NCBI RefSeq assembly: GCF_029504655.1
Contig: NZ_JAQFIL010000001.1
Location: 6,949,001 to 7,013,000 of the forward strand
DNA from: Catalinimonas alkaloidigena
GTDB lineage: Bacteria > Bacteroidota > Bacteroidia > Cytophagales > Cyclobacteriaceae
Reading direction: 5' to 3'
Length of the DNA: 64,000 nt
The notes under the pieces are model-generated. The model was not told the origin of the DNA and searched no databases. It was given only the letters and a program-made list of their open reading frames with translations. Each line of letters starts with the position of its first letter. The first letter of the stretch is position 1. The translations under genes were made by a program, and so were the position numbers. Of the stretch, positions 1-9,648 are shown piece after piece.

Positions 1-956
1 GTTACTTCGGTGCCCTCCGGTACTTGCAGGTTTCCAACATTATTCAAGCGCTTATCTTCTTTACCCAAATAATCAGGATAGTTAAGGAAAACACTAAAAT
101 CTTTCAGATTAGGCCGTTCCACTACATTGACATTATATTCTTGTGTGCTAAAACCAGCAGCCTCAATAGAAAAGCTGACATCACGTTGAATATTCTGGAA
201 GTTATATTGAAAGATGCCTGCTTCATTAGAAGACATACGAAACTTGCGACCTGCAGTAATAAGATAGACTTTATCAGGCATGGCATCCCCTTCAATGGCT
301 AAATCAACGGAGAAGTCTTCATTTTTAAATGCCAGTAAAGTTTCGGTTTGGAGATGGAAAGTAAAGGGCGCTTCAGGTACAAACTCCTTATTAAAGTTGA
401 CCAGACGTTCATTGCTCTCAGAAAATAATTGGGGTATAGAAACGAACAGGAAAAGAACCAATATTGCGGGTATTGCCAGGTATTTGATGTACTTGAGATT
501 ATCCTTTAGATTGATGGCTACGGGGAAAGAAACAACAGAAATTTGCTGAGTCTTTTGGGCTATACTTGCACTTAATAAGGTATTATCAACATCAGTATTT
601 CTCTGAAGCTGAAGAACATTCAGAAGTTTATCTTTTACTTCAGGAAAAAAAATACCGATTTGCCTTGCCGCCTCCTCATCGCTTATCTGCCTTCTGTTAT
701 TATATACTCGAAGCAAAGGGTCAATCACCCATTTATAGAGTATAAAAATAAATACTGCAATAAAGAGAAAAAAAAGAATTGTTCTTCCTACAGAGTTAAG
801 ACGAATAGTATATTCCAGAGAGCTAACAACCAAATAAACAGTAAGTAGTACTGCTCCAAAATATATACTTCCGCGAGCGAGCTTATTGAGATAAAATTTT
901 CTCTTGTAAAGCTTGAGTTGCGTAATGACATTATTGGTGTTCGCTTCTGAGGCCAT
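1..956 (-). CDS. DUF4175-family large membrane protein, 5' part
   Basis: The frame opens with ATG at 956 and runs off the left edge of the window, so only the first 318 codons are present. Three hydrophobic stretches are visible, at about residues 29-46, 59-76 and 158-174. They are followed by a soluble region with beta-sandwich character that begins near residue 185. This arrangement and the N-terminal sequence style match the DUF4175 proteins of Cytophagales, usually more than 1,000 residues long and often near MoxR/DUF58 clusters. The function of the family is unknown to me. The gene reads away from the rest of the window, and no stop or frameshift is seen in the visible part. Confidence 0.75.
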   Translation of the reverse strand, partial: MASEANTNNVITQLKLYKRKFYLNKLARGSIYFGAVLLTVYLVVSSLEYTIRLNSVGRTILFFLFIAVFIFILYKWVIDPLLRVYNNRRQISDEEAARQIGIFFPEVKDKLLNVLQLQRNTDVDNTLLSASIAQKTQQISVVSFPVAINLKDNLKYIKYLAIPAILVLFLFVSIPQLFSESNERLVNFNKEFVPEAPFTFHLQTETLLAFKNEDFSVDLAIEGDAMPDKVYLITAGRKFRMSSNEAGIFQYNFQNIQRDVSFSIEAAGFSTQEYNVNVVERPNLKDFSVFLNYPDYLGKEDKRLNNVGNLQVPEGTEV

Positions 957-1059
957 ACTCTTAGAAATGAAAGGTTTAAATGTATAGAACTTATAAAACC
1001 GGAGATATAGTTCAAGCTATCTGGATAAAAAAATTACATTAAGAAATATACTCCTTTAT

Positions 1060-1827
1060 TTACAAGTCTTTCAGTTCCAGCACAATCGGACAATGATCTG
1101 AGTGCTTTACTTCACTCAAAATAGAAGCTCCCGATAAGCGGTTCTCCATATTTTGAGTAGCCATATGATAGTCAATTCGCCAACCTTTATTTTTCTCACG
1201 AGCCCGGGCACGATAACTCCACCAGGAATATTGGTGGGGTGATTCATCAAAGTAACGAAATGTATCGATAAAGCCAGTTTCTAAAAAATTAGTCATCCAA
1301 TCTCTTTCTTCAGGTAAAAAGCCCGAAGAGTTTTTGTTTCTTACTGGATCGTGAATATCAATAGGGCGATGACAAATATTGTAATCACCACTTATGATGA
1401 GATTAGGGTATTGGTTTTTTAGGCTTTGAATATACTGTTCGAAATCGCTTAGCCACTTCATTTTAAAATCCTGGCGAATGTCTCCGCTCGAACCAGATGG
1501 CATATAGACACTCATTACTGAAAAATCAGCATAATCTGCTCTAAGTACTCTACCTTCGGCATCATAAGTATCCATACTACAACCATATTCTACCTGCAGA
1601 GGTTTGGTTTTACTTAAAATCCCTACTCCACTATAACCTTTTTTGATAGCAGGCATCCAATAGGTATGGTAGCCTAAATTTTCAAAATCCTTAATATTAA
1701 TTTGTCCCGATTGTGCTTTAATTTCCTGAAGACAAATGATATCAGCATTATCCTCTTCAATCCATTCAACGAAACCTTTTGCGACAGCTGCACGAATTCC
1801 ATTGACGTTATAAGAAACAATTCTCAT
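1060..1827 (-). CDS. xth: exodeoxyribonuclease III (AP endonuclease, ExoIII family)
   Basis: At 255 residues this is a full-length endonuclease/exonuclease/phosphatase-fold protein. It repairs abasic sites and degrades 3' ends in the cytoplasm. The N-terminal SYNVNGIRA holds the Asn of the active site, LQEIKA holds the metal-binding Glu at residue 35, SGDYNICH near residue 147 holds the Asp/Asn pair, and the C-terminal KHSDHCPI holds the Asp-His pair at residues 244-245. All catalytic motifs are therefore intact. The next gene upstream on the same strand ends 3 bases before this start, so the two are probably co-transcribed. Confidence 0.95.
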   Translation of the reverse strand: MRIVSYNVNGIRAAVAKGFVEWIEEDNADIICLQEIKAQSGQINIKDFENLGYHTYWMPAIKKGYSGVGILSKTKPLQVEYGCSMDTYDAEGRVLRADYADFSVMSVYMPSGSSGDIRQDFKMKWLSDFEQYIQSLKNQYPNLIISGDYNICHRPIDIHDPVRNKNSSGFLPEERDWMTNFLETGFIDTFRYFDESPHQYSWWSYRARAREKNKGWRIDYHMATQNMENRLSGASILSEVKHSDHCPIVLELKDL

Positions 1828-1830
1828 GTA

Positions 1831-2190
1831 TTATATTTCTATACCAAGTTCTTGATTAAAGTAATCAATAATATGCATTTTCAGAAGTTTTTCTTGCTCA
1901 AGTAAATCAAAATGAGGAAGCTTTTTGATTAATTTCCAGTGGGGCCAGCCCTGTTGATCAACCCCCTCTAACTGATAGAAGCCGGAAAGAGAAAGCACTT
2001 TACAAATGGCAATGTGCATCAGATCCTGTTTTTCTTCTTTTGAAAAATGCTGGAAGCCTTTGCCCAGCTCTTGGACTCCGATAAGGAAAAGAACACCATT
2101 GAGGTCTTTAGGTTTTTTTCCAAGCATCTCCTCTACCCTATTAAGAAGCCTATGCCATTTCCGCTCCAGTTCTAAATCCTTTTTGTACAT
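1831..2190 (-). CDS. small conserved-looking protein of unknown function
   Basis: I do not recognise a domain in this 119-residue protein. It is mostly alpha-helical and charged. The hydrophobic segment around LNGVLFLIGVQELG is too mixed to be a clear membrane helix. I chose ATG 2190; a TTG at 2238 would add 16 residues that read like leader sequence (MGITRVTFLNNGE). It sits 3 bases upstream of the exonuclease III gene on the same strand and very likely shares its transcript. That hints at, but does not show, a link with DNA repair. Confidence 0.7.
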   Translation of the reverse strand: MYKKDLELERKWHRLLNRVEEMLGKKPKDLNGVLFLIGVQELGKGFQHFSKEEKQDLMHIAICKVLSLSGFYQLEGVDQQGWPHWKLIKKLPHFDLLEQEKLLKMHIIDYFNQELGIEI

Positions 2191-2304
2191 AAAATTTTGT
2201 TCACCATTATTAAGAAATGTTACTCTTGTAATACCCAATTATAAAGTAAGGAAGGATACAGAAAAGTAAATGATATCTTCAGTAAAATTTTATACGTACT
2301 TAAG

Positions 2305-2982
2305 ATGTTCAATGATTTTATTTCATTGTTATTTCCCCATTGTTGTGTAGTAAGCAAGCTGCCTTTAGCCAAAGGTGAGCAGTATATTTCCACTTCATTT
2401 GCCAATGCTCTCCCCAAATACGATCTACATCATACAAATGTGAACTTGGAAAGGAAATTTTCAGGCCTCGTTGATATAAAGTATGTATTAGTGTATTATA
2501 AATTCAGCAAAAAAAGCGGAGTCCAAAAAATACTCCATCACCTTAAATATAGAAACCTTCCTGAGATAGGAATACTTACAGGGAAATGGTTTGGGCATTC
2601 TTTAAGAGCAGCAGGATACCAAGACAAATTTGATCTGATAATTCCCGTTCCATTACATAAATCAAAACAAAGAAAAAGAGGCTACAATCAAGCTGACTAT
2701 ATTGCCAAGGGAATAGCAGAAGTTCTAGAAATAGACTGGTCAGAAAATATTCTTCAGAGGAAAGTAAATACCCAGACTCAAACGAAGAAAAGCCGGGCTG
2801 AGCGCTTCAGTAATACGGAGAATATTTATGCAATTCAGAATCAAGCTTTTATAAAAGAGAAGAGGATTTTGATTATAGATGATGTGATTACCACCGGTGC
2901 TACTGTAGGACAATGTGCTGACTTAGTATTGAAAGAAGGCGGTAAAGAGGTAAGTGTAGCTGCACTTGCAGCAGCAGAATAA
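2305..2982 (+). CDS. comF: ComF-family phosphoribosyltransferase-like protein without zinc ribbon
   Basis: This 225-residue protein has the ComF layout: a short N-terminal segment, then a type I phosphoribosyltransferase fold. The basic stretch KSKQRKRGYNQA and the PRPP-binding loop IIDDVITTGAT (about residues 188-198) are both present. The family usually begins with a four-cysteine zinc ribbon (CxxC...CxxC). Here only Cys13 and Cys14 remain, and the expected partners are Ser17, Ser29 and Phe32. In naturally competent bacteria ComF takes part in DNA uptake; elsewhere its role is unclear. It is divergent from the small unknown gene and convergent with gldJ. Confidence 0.85.
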   Translation: MFNDFISLLFPHCCVVSKLPLAKGEQYISTSFANALPKYDLHHTNVNLERKFSGLVDIKYVLVYYKFSKKSGVQKILHHLKYRNLPEIGILTGKWFGHSLRAAGYQDKFDLIIPVPLHKSKQRKRGYNQADYIAKGIAEVLEIDWSENILQRKVNTQTQTKKSRAERFSNTENIYAIQNQAFIKEKRILIIDDVITTGATVGQCADLVLKEGGKEVSVAALAAAE

Positions 2983-3033
2983 AAAAGACTTGACAAAACT
3001 GCCAAGCCTTCAAAATCAATTTACCTAATTTTC

Positions 3034-4248
3034 TTAGTAATTTGTTCCAGCCCTGATCATTGCACAGCGAAAACCAATCGTAGCAGTAGCGGAATCTTGC
3101 TCAATATAGCGGCGAGTACCAGGTGATAGCCAGTAAGCTACATCAGCCCAGGAACCTCCTTTATATACTCTTAGCTCATTAGTGATTAGTGAATTATAAT
3201 CTCCAGCGTAATTAGGATATTCTTCATTATCATATTTTTCTTCAGGGTCAAGTGTACCATCACGACGAATAGGGTTCAGGTCACTAAAGTCTTGGAAAGA
3301 AAGAGGACGATACACATCAATTACCCATTCATTCACATTGCCAGCCATATTGTACAATCCAAAATCATTGGGAGGATATTCGTAAATATAGTCAGTGATC
3401 ATCGCGCCATCATTAAGCTTACCTGCAATACCAGCATAGTCACCGCGGCCTCGCTTAAAGTTAGCCAGGAAATAACCCATTTCTTTGCCATAAGGATTAC
3501 GGGTAGCATGCCCATCCCAAGGATAAATACGTTGGTTGGTATGGTTTTCATCAAGATATTGAGTACCGATCAGGGCTTTGGCCGCATATTCCCATTCAGC
3601 CTCAGTAGGTAAACGGAAATCAGGAAGTACAACGCCTGTTTCAAGGGGGACTCGGCTTCCTTCAGGCACGTTAAGATCTACGCCAGCTTCCTCAACCAGC
3701 TTTTCATTAACTACTGCAGTTCTCCATTTGCAGTAATCGTTAGCTTGTCTCCAACTCACTCCTACAACAGGAAAATAGCGGAAACCGGGGTATCTGAGAT
3801 AATGTTCTACATAAGGGTCATTGTAAGCAAGGTCTCTACGCCATACCGTAGTATCTGGCAGAGAAGAATTGTAAAATTCAGTAGTAGAATCTTGCTTGAT
3901 ATCAAACAAGTATTCAAGCCAGTGAATATTGGCAATTTCTGTCTGATCCATGTAGAATGAGGCTACAGTAACTGTCCTTTCAAGATTATCACGAGTTCCC
4001 ATCAGGTCTTCTTCAAAAGAACCCATTACAAATCTTCCACCCTCAATATACACCATATTAGGAGCTTCAGGCTGACCTCTATACTCATCCAGTGTAAAAT
4101 TACCCTCAACATTATATTCAATGCCTGTTGCCGAGCTTGATTGCCCGGGATTTACACTGGTGGGGTGGGTTTTGCTGCAGGCTGATAAAATAGCAGCCCC
4201 ACAGCATACAAGAGATGCGTTTTTGACCAGTTTCCAAGTTTTCTTCAT
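3034..4248 (-). CDS. gldJ: gliding-motility lipoprotein GldJ (FGE-sulfatase fold)
   Basis: At 404 residues this lipoprotein has a signal peptide ending in the lipobox LSAC (Cys24). A formylglycine-generating-enzyme-like domain then fills most of the protein. Typical signatures are GGRFVMGS, FYMDQTEI, LPTEAEWEYAA, DFGLYNMAGNVNEW, VYKGGSWAD and IGFRCAM. The insert with DTTVWRRDLAYND and YLRYPGF is characteristic of GldJ rather than GldK. In Flavobacterium GldJ is needed for gliding and for stability of the type IX secretion component GldK. It faces comF tail to tail and lies downstream of mfd with a 256-base gap, so it probably has its own promoter. Confidence 0.85.
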   Translation of the reverse strand: MKKTWKLVKNASLVCCGAAILSACSKTHPTSVNPGQSSSATGIEYNVEGNFTLDEYRGQPEAPNMVYIEGGRFVMGSFEEDLMGTRDNLERTVTVASFYMDQTEIANIHWLEYLFDIKQDSTTEFYNSSLPDTTVWRRDLAYNDPYVEHYLRYPGFRYFPVVGVSWRQANDYCKWRTAVVNEKLVEEAGVDLNVPEGSRVPLETGVVLPDFRLPTEAEWEYAAKALIGTQYLDENHTNQRIYPWDGHATRNPYGKEMGYFLANFKRGRGDYAGIAGKLNDGAMITDYIYEYPPNDFGLYNMAGNVNEWVIDVYRPLSFQDFSDLNPIRRDGTLDPEEKYDNEEYPNYAGDYNSLITNELRVYKGGSWADVAYWLSPGTRRYIEQDSATATIGFRCAMIRAGTNY

Positions 4249-4504
4249 AACACCTGTTTATTAATATTCTAAGTTTTATAGCTCTTCAGCCTATTATTCA
4301 CATAACTAAATAAAGAAATTGCAATTAATAATTCAGCCACTAAATTGTGAACAAAAAAAATATTTTAACAGCAATTAGACACACAAATTTAATGTATGTA
4401 AGTAAAAATATAAAATAAGCAAGAAACACACCACTTTTACAGACTACAAACTTAACGTGTATATTGCCTTGCAAAGTATATAATAAAGCGAAAATTTTAT
4501 AATC

Positions 4505-7500
4505 CTAAAGCATAGCATCAAGTACATCTATAGCTTTATAAGTGTTTTCAACCTTCTGAATAACCAAAATAAGCCTTTTTTTAGTTTCTTTAAGTCGACA
4601 AGACTTAGAACGTTGCTGAACAAATTGTAATATTTTACCGAAAGTTTCAGAATTAAAGTATTCTTGGTTCTCAGATGTGGCAAAGTAACACTTTAAGGAG
4701 TCACTCTTTAGGGTGAGCTTTTCAAACCCCAGCTTTTCAGCTTTCCATCTTAAACGAACGGTGGAAATCAGCTCTTGTACTTGTTCCGGAATTGGGCCAA
4801 AACGATCTTCAAGCATTAGTTGAAAGGCTTTTAGTTCATCTTCATGTTTGAGATTATCTAACTTAGCATATAAACTCAGCCTTTCTGTGGTGCTGCTTAC
4901 GTACTCTTCCGGGATAAGAATTTCTAAATCTGTTTCAATTGTGCAGTCTTGTACCAAAGGTTTAACATATTCACTTAACTCTTTGGTAAATAAATCTTTA
5001 AAGTCAGTTTCCTTGAGCTCTTGAACAGTTTCATCTAGAATTTTATGATACATATCAAAACCAAGATCGGAAATGAAGCCACTTTGTTCCGCACCTAATA
5101 AGTTTCCTGCTCCGCGAATGTCCAGATCTCTCATAGCTACTTTAAAACCATCTCCCAATTCTGAGAATTCCTCCAATGTACTAAGGCGCTTGCGTGCATC
5201 GGCAGTAAGACCAATCGTAGGGGGAGCTAGTAGATAACAGAAAGCTTTTCGGTTTGAGCGCCCTACCCTACCGCGCATTTGGTGTAAGTCAGAAAGCCCA
5301 AACATATGAGCATTATTGATAAGAATGGTATTGGCATTAGAAATATCTAAACCAGACTCAATGATATTTGTGCATACTAAAACATCATATTCACCTTCAA
5401 TAAATTTGAGCATTGTTTTCTCAAGTCTGGAACCATCCATTTGGCCATGAGCAACTGCTACTCTGGCGTCAGGGACAAGACGGAGAATAATATTAGCAAC
5501 TTCTTCTATGTTTTGTACACGATTATGTACAAAGAAAACCTGCCCCCCTCTTTTGAGTTCATAACTCACGGCATCACGGATCAACACTTCGTTAAAGGTG
5601 TGTATTTCAGTAGTGACAGGTCGACGGTTAGGCGGTGGCGTTGAAATGATACTTAGGTCACGTGCGCCCATCAGTGAAAAATGCAATGTACGGGGAATAG
5701 GCGTAGCTGTTAAAGTAAGTGCATCTACATTTACCCTAAGTTCTTTCAGGCGTTCCTTTACTTTTACCCCAAACTTTTGTTCCTCATCAATGATCATCAA
5801 ACCTAAGTCCTTAAACACCACGTCTTTGTTGACAATTCGGTGGGTGCCAATTAGTATATCCACTTTACCCTCATGCACCTTTTTAAGAATTTCCTTAATG
5901 TTTCTAGTGGATTTAAAACGATTGATATATTCAACAGTGATGGGAAAGTTGGCAAGCCTATCTTTGAATGTTTGGTAATGTTGCATTGCCAGAATAGTTG
6001 TGGGCACTAATACCGCTACCTGCTTACCTTCATTAACCGCTTTGAAAGCTGCTCTGATGGCTACCTCCGTTTTACCAAAACCTACATCACCACATACCAG
6101 CCTATCCATAGGAAAGGGTTGGAGCATATCAGATTTCACATCTTCTGTCGCCTTGGCCTGGTCAGGTGTGTCTTCATACATAAAAGAAGATTCCAATTCA
6201 GCCTGAAGGAAATCATCTCTTTTGAATGCATAGCCGGGGGATGCTTTTCGTTTTGCATACAGGCTAATGAGGTCCTTGGCTATGTCTTTGACCTTTTTTT
6301 TGGCTTTTTTCTTTTTATTATCCCAGTCGGGTGAACCCAGCTTACTTATGGTAGGGGGGGCACTTTCCTGACCGCTGTATTTGGATATTTTATGCAGAGA
6401 GTGAATACTGACATACAGAAGATCGTTATCCCGGTAAACCAAACGTACTGCTTCCTGTTCTCTACCTCCAACATCCACTTTCTCCAAGCCGGCGAAGCGG
6501 CCAATGCCATGATCGATATGAACGACATAGTCACCAGTATTGAGAGCACGTAACTCTTTTAATGTCAGTGCTTTGGATTTAGCATGAGCGGTGCGGGTTT
6601 TATACCGATGAAAACGGTCAAACAGTTGATGATCAGTATAACAGCTCAGCTGAAGTGTTTTGTCGATAAACCCTTGTCGAAGCGATACAAATAAAGGATC
6701 AAAATGTACTGTAGAATCCAGCTCTTCAAAAATAGTGGTCAGGCGCTCGATCTGATGTTCTGAATCAGAAGAAATAAAAATCTGCAAACTTTTTTCGTGT
6801 AGCGACCTCAGGTTTTCTACAAGCAGTTCGAAATTCTTATTAAATGAAGGTTGTGGTTCACTCTCAAACTGAAAAATCTGATCAGTACGGCTATAAAACC
6901 GGTTTCCAAATTCTATTTTACAATACTTGTTGATGCTACTTATAAAGCTATCGGAGGTTTCGAAGAGAACTTCTGGTTTTGAAATGACTTGCGTATTGCC
7001 AGAGGCGCTGACTATTTTGTCAAAATTTTCTTCGGCATTGTCAAAAAACCTGGCAATGGTATCAGTAGTTTGCTCAAAATCTTTGAACCAAATTTTTGTG
7101 TTCTCGCTAGGCAGAAAATCAATAAAAGCTTGCCTTTCTTCCTGTAATAATTTTGTCTGCACATTAGGAATAATACTAAGGCGCTCTACCTTATCCTGAG
7201 AAAGCTGGTTTTCAACATCGAAAACACGTATACTCTCTACTTCATTCCCGAAAAGCTCCAGACGATAGGGCATTTCATGGGCGTAAGAAAAAATATCTAC
7301 GATTCCTCCCCGTATTGCAAACTGACCGGCTTCATATACAAACTCAGCTTTCTCAAAATCGTAAGAAATTAAGAGCTCACTTAAGAACTGAGTGTCTAAC
7401 TTATCCCCTGCTTTGACAGCGAAAGTATTTTGCTGAAAAGATTTCTTATTAATCACTTTTTCGGCCAGAGCATCAGGGTAAGTAACAATTAACTCACCCT

Positions 7501-7855
7501 TGTTGAGCGGGTTGTTAATACGGTTAAGAATTTCTGCCCGCATAAGTACGTTAGCGTTTTCAGTTTCTTCCAGCTGATAAGGCTTTTTGTAAGAAGAGGG
7601 AAAAAGCAGGACTTCTTGTGTTTGGTTCAGATTTTGTAAATCATTGTGAAAGTAAGCAGCTTCTTCTTTATCGCTTACAACAAATACATGGTTCTGAGCG
7701 TGTATCTGGTATAATGCGGAAGCTAAAACAGCATCTAGACTACCTACTAATCCTTTGATTTGAATAAAGCCCCCGGCGTTGTTTTTTATCTGGGTAGCAA
7801 GGGTATGAATAAGACTGTCGGAAGAGTAAAGTTCAATAAAACGCTGAATCTGCAC
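4505..7855 (-). CDS. mfd: transcription-repair coupling factor Mfd
   Basis: This 1,116-residue protein is a full-length Mfd, the translocase that removes stalled RNA polymerase and recruits UvrA. In order it has a UvrB-like N-terminal module, the RNA-polymerase-interacting CarD-like domain around residues 440-500 (GDYVVHIDHGIGRF), the SF2 translocase with Walker A GDVGFGKTEVA near residue 585 and DEEQ near 688, motif VI around QMRGRVGRSNR, and the C-terminal UvrA-regulating domain. A minus-strand TAATTTTG at 7884-7891 fits the Bacteroidota -7 element, but no clear -33 TTG is seen. It is transcribed alone. Confidence 0.98.
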   Translation of the reverse strand: MQIQRFIELYSSDSLIHTLATQIKNNAGGFIQIKGLVGSLDAVLASALYQIHAQNHVFVVSDKEEAAYFHNDLQNLNQTQEVLLFPSSYKKPYQLEETENANVLMRAEILNRINNPLNKGELIVTYPDALAEKVINKKSFQQNTFAVKAGDKLDTQFLSELLISYDFEKAEFVYEAGQFAIRGGIVDIFSYAHEMPYRLELFGNEVESIRVFDVENQLSQDKVERLSIIPNVQTKLLQEERQAFIDFLPSENTKIWFKDFEQTTDTIARFFDNAEENFDKIVSASGNTQVISKPEVLFETSDSFISSINKYCKIEFGNRFYSRTDQIFQFESEPQPSFNKNFELLVENLRSLHEKSLQIFISSDSEHQIERLTTIFEELDSTVHFDPLFVSLRQGFIDKTLQLSCYTDHQLFDRFHRYKTRTAHAKSKALTLKELRALNTGDYVVHIDHGIGRFAGLEKVDVGGREQEAVRLVYRDNDLLYVSIHSLHKISKYSGQESAPPTISKLGSPDWDNKKKKAKKKVKDIAKDLISLYAKRKASPGYAFKRDDFLQAELESSFMYEDTPDQAKATEDVKSDMLQPFPMDRLVCGDVGFGKTEVAIRAAFKAVNEGKQVAVLVPTTILAMQHYQTFKDRLANFPITVEYINRFKSTRNIKEILKKVHEGKVDILIGTHRIVNKDVVFKDLGLMIIDEEQKFGVKVKERLKELRVNVDALTLTATPIPRTLHFSLMGARDLSIISTPPPNRRPVTTEIHTFNEVLIRDAVSYELKRGGQVFFVHNRVQNIEEVANIILRLVPDARVAVAHGQMDGSRLEKTMLKFIEGEYDVLVCTNIIESGLDISNANTILINNAHMFGLSDLHQMRGRVGRSNRKAFCYLLAPPTIGLTADARKRLSTLEEFSELGDGFKVAMRDLDIRGAGNLLGAEQSGFISDLGFDMYHKILDETVQELKETDFKDLFTKELSEYVKPLVQDCTIETDLEILIPEEYVSSTTERLSLYAKLDNLKHEDELKAFQLMLEDRFGPIPEQVQELISTVRLRWKAEKLGFEKLTLKSDSLKCYFATSENQEYFNSETFGKILQFVQQRSKSCRLKETKKRLILVIQKVENTYKAIDVLDAML

Positions 7856-7990
7856 ACCAAAATTTATTAGATGAAATAATACTCAAAATTAGGTAAATTA
7901 CGGAATTGCCCTTTATTAATTTTAAATATATCAAAACTACCTCACAGCAATTATGTTTCACAGTTAACAACGTCTTAGATATAATTTGAT

Positions 7991-8623
7991 ATGCAAAAGC
8001 AGAATAAAAATAATACTGAGGAGAAAAGAGGGGATAGTACGATGGCCCGACTGGAGAAAATCCATCCTCACAAAATGCTGCTTTATTTAGCCATTTTTGG
8101 AAGTAGTTTGGTATTTCTCTTCATGATAACTGCATATACCTTCAGCCAACCGGAAGAAGATTCTATTAACTTCATTATGCCCAAATCATTCGTAGTGAGT
8201 TTGGTATTGCTCTTACTTTCAAGTTTCGCTATCTCAAAGGCTTTGCCTGCATTTAAAAAAGACAAGATCAAAGAAGTAAAAAGGTCGGTAGAAATCGCGC
8301 TCTTCTTAGGTCTTGCATTTACCATCAGCCAGTACGTAGGCTGGTACGAATTAAACAAATCAGGTATAAGTCTGACAGGCAAAGATTCAGGAGCATATCT
8401 TTATATTATCTCAGGTCTTCATATTCTACATTTAGCCGGAGGCTTAGTTTTTTTGACTCTGGCATATACTAAAATAAGCAGTATTTATCGTGATCCGGTA
8501 AAAACACTGATTTTGGTAACTAACCCTTACCAGCGTGTCCGTTTGGAAATGCTGGTTACATACTGGCATTTTATAGACGCGCTTTGGGTAGCCTTGTTTT
8601 TCTATTTCTTATTCAGCTTTTGA
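7991..8623 (+). CDS. cytochrome c oxidase subunit III-like protein, isolated copy
   Basis: The protein has 210 residues if translated from ATG 7991. A second ATG at 8042 would give 193 residues starting MARLEKIHPHK and is equally plausible. Five hydrophobic helices are visible. The family marks are GLHILHLAGG, equivalent to the usual GFHxxHVxxG, and the C-terminal YWHFIDALWVALF. Subunit III supports stability and proton uptake of the haem-copper oxidase in the inner membrane. No subunit I or II lies near it, so this is a stand-alone copy or a gene split from its operon. Its 3' end overlaps the end of the convergent ribD-like gene by 11 bases. Confidence 0.85.
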   Translation: MQKQNKNNTEEKRGDSTMARLEKIHPHKMLLYLAIFGSSLVFLFMITAYTFSQPEEDSINFIMPKSFVVSLVLLLLSSFAISKALPAFKKDKIKEVKRSVEIALFLGLAFTISQYVGWYELNKSGISLTGKDSGAYLYIISGLHILHLAGGLVFLTLAYTKISSIYRDPVKTLILVTNPYQRVRLEMLVTYWHFIDALWVALFFYFLFSF

Positions 8624-9620
8624 TATTTCGATATATTTTGAGCGAGTCATTACCGATAAAGTGCGTTTCATCAGGTGACTGTGATTCAATGACAGGGGCT
8701 GGTATTCCCTTACAAAAGCTTTGGGGAGAGGTAAAAACTCTAGCTTCGTCCCACAAATTATGTTGTATTAGAAAGTGAAGTAGTCGAGAACCTCCTTCTA
8801 CTATTAGGGATTGAATATTTCTCTGCCAAAGGTCTTTGAGCAGGCGTGAAAAAAAATCAAGCTGATTTTTAGGCTCGGCAATTTGTATCCACCGGAGTTC
8901 ATTTTGAGCTTGGTCAATGTGTAGGTTATAGCATAAAGTAGGTTGAGCATCATCAAATAAACGGAGCTTTTTATCTAACTTTAACTCCTTATCTATCACA
9001 ATGCGGACAGGATTTCTACCTGACCACATCCGCACATTTAATTTAGGATTATCATAATGAGCAGTATTGGTCGCTACCATTATAGCATCTTCTTCGCTCC
9101 GCCATTTGTGAACTAGTCTGCGGGAAAGCACATTACTTATCCATTTAGAGTCATAATTCTCTCGTGCTATAAACCCGTCTTTTGTTTCTGCCCACTTCAG
9201 GATAATATAAGGACGCCTGTTTGAGTAAAAATTGAGGTATCTTCGGTTGAGAAAAACCTCTTTTTTGGGAAGAAAATTGTCATGCCAGATAATAGAGGGA
9301 AGTTGTTGTTGAATGGAGTGATGAATGGGGCCGGCACTATAAATATGACTGATACCTAGTTTGGGCAAGGTTTTGATGAGGCCAGGCCCGACAGCGTAAA
9401 GCGAATTTATATATAGACTGTGTTGATTTATTGTACTATGGGCAATACCAAGAGATGAAAGCGTGGATAAAAGTGGCTTGTGGGGTAACCAGCCTTCCGC
9501 TATTATTTTGGATTGCGCAGAGGTAAGTACCCATCCCAATAGTGGCTTGGGTGATACCCTGCCAAGGCCATATAAGGCAAGTTGCAGAGTACGATTTAAA
9601 AGGTCAATTTTGTGAGGCAT
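8613..9620 (-). CDS. ribD: RibD-like protein: intact reductase domain, degenerate deaminase domain
   Basis: The 335-residue length and layout match bifunctional riboflavin protein RibD. The C-terminal reductase half (about residues 135-335) is well preserved, with LKWAETKDGFIA, SKWISN, MVATNTAHYDNP and IVEGGSRLLH. The N-terminal half keeps the fold signature LALYGLGRVSPKPLLGWV but lacks the deaminase zinc site. The usual HAE is absent (the region reads LPHKPLLSTL), the usual PCxxxGxTPPC is replaced by SLYAVGPGLIKTL, and residues 1-220 contain no cysteine at all. I infer a reductase-only enzyme, so deamination must come from elsewhere. It is divergent from prmC with a 28-base gap. Confidence 0.85.
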   Translation of the reverse strand: MPHKIDLLNRTLQLALYGLGRVSPKPLLGWVLTSAQSKIIAEGWLPHKPLLSTLSSLGIAHSTINQHSLYINSLYAVGPGLIKTLPKLGISHIYSAGPIHHSIQQQLPSIIWHDNFLPKKEVFLNRRYLNFYSNRRPYIILKWAETKDGFIARENYDSKWISNVLSRRLVHKWRSEEDAIMVATNTAHYDNPKLNVRMWSGRNPVRIVIDKELKLDKKLRLFDDAQPTLCYNLHIDQAQNELRWIQIAEPKNQLDFFSRLLKDLWQRNIQSLIVEGGSRLLHFLIQHNLWDEARVFTSPQSFCKGIPAPVIESQSPDETHFIGNDSLKIYRNIKS

Positions 9621-9648
9621 TTCACTGCCAATATATCAATTAATACCT

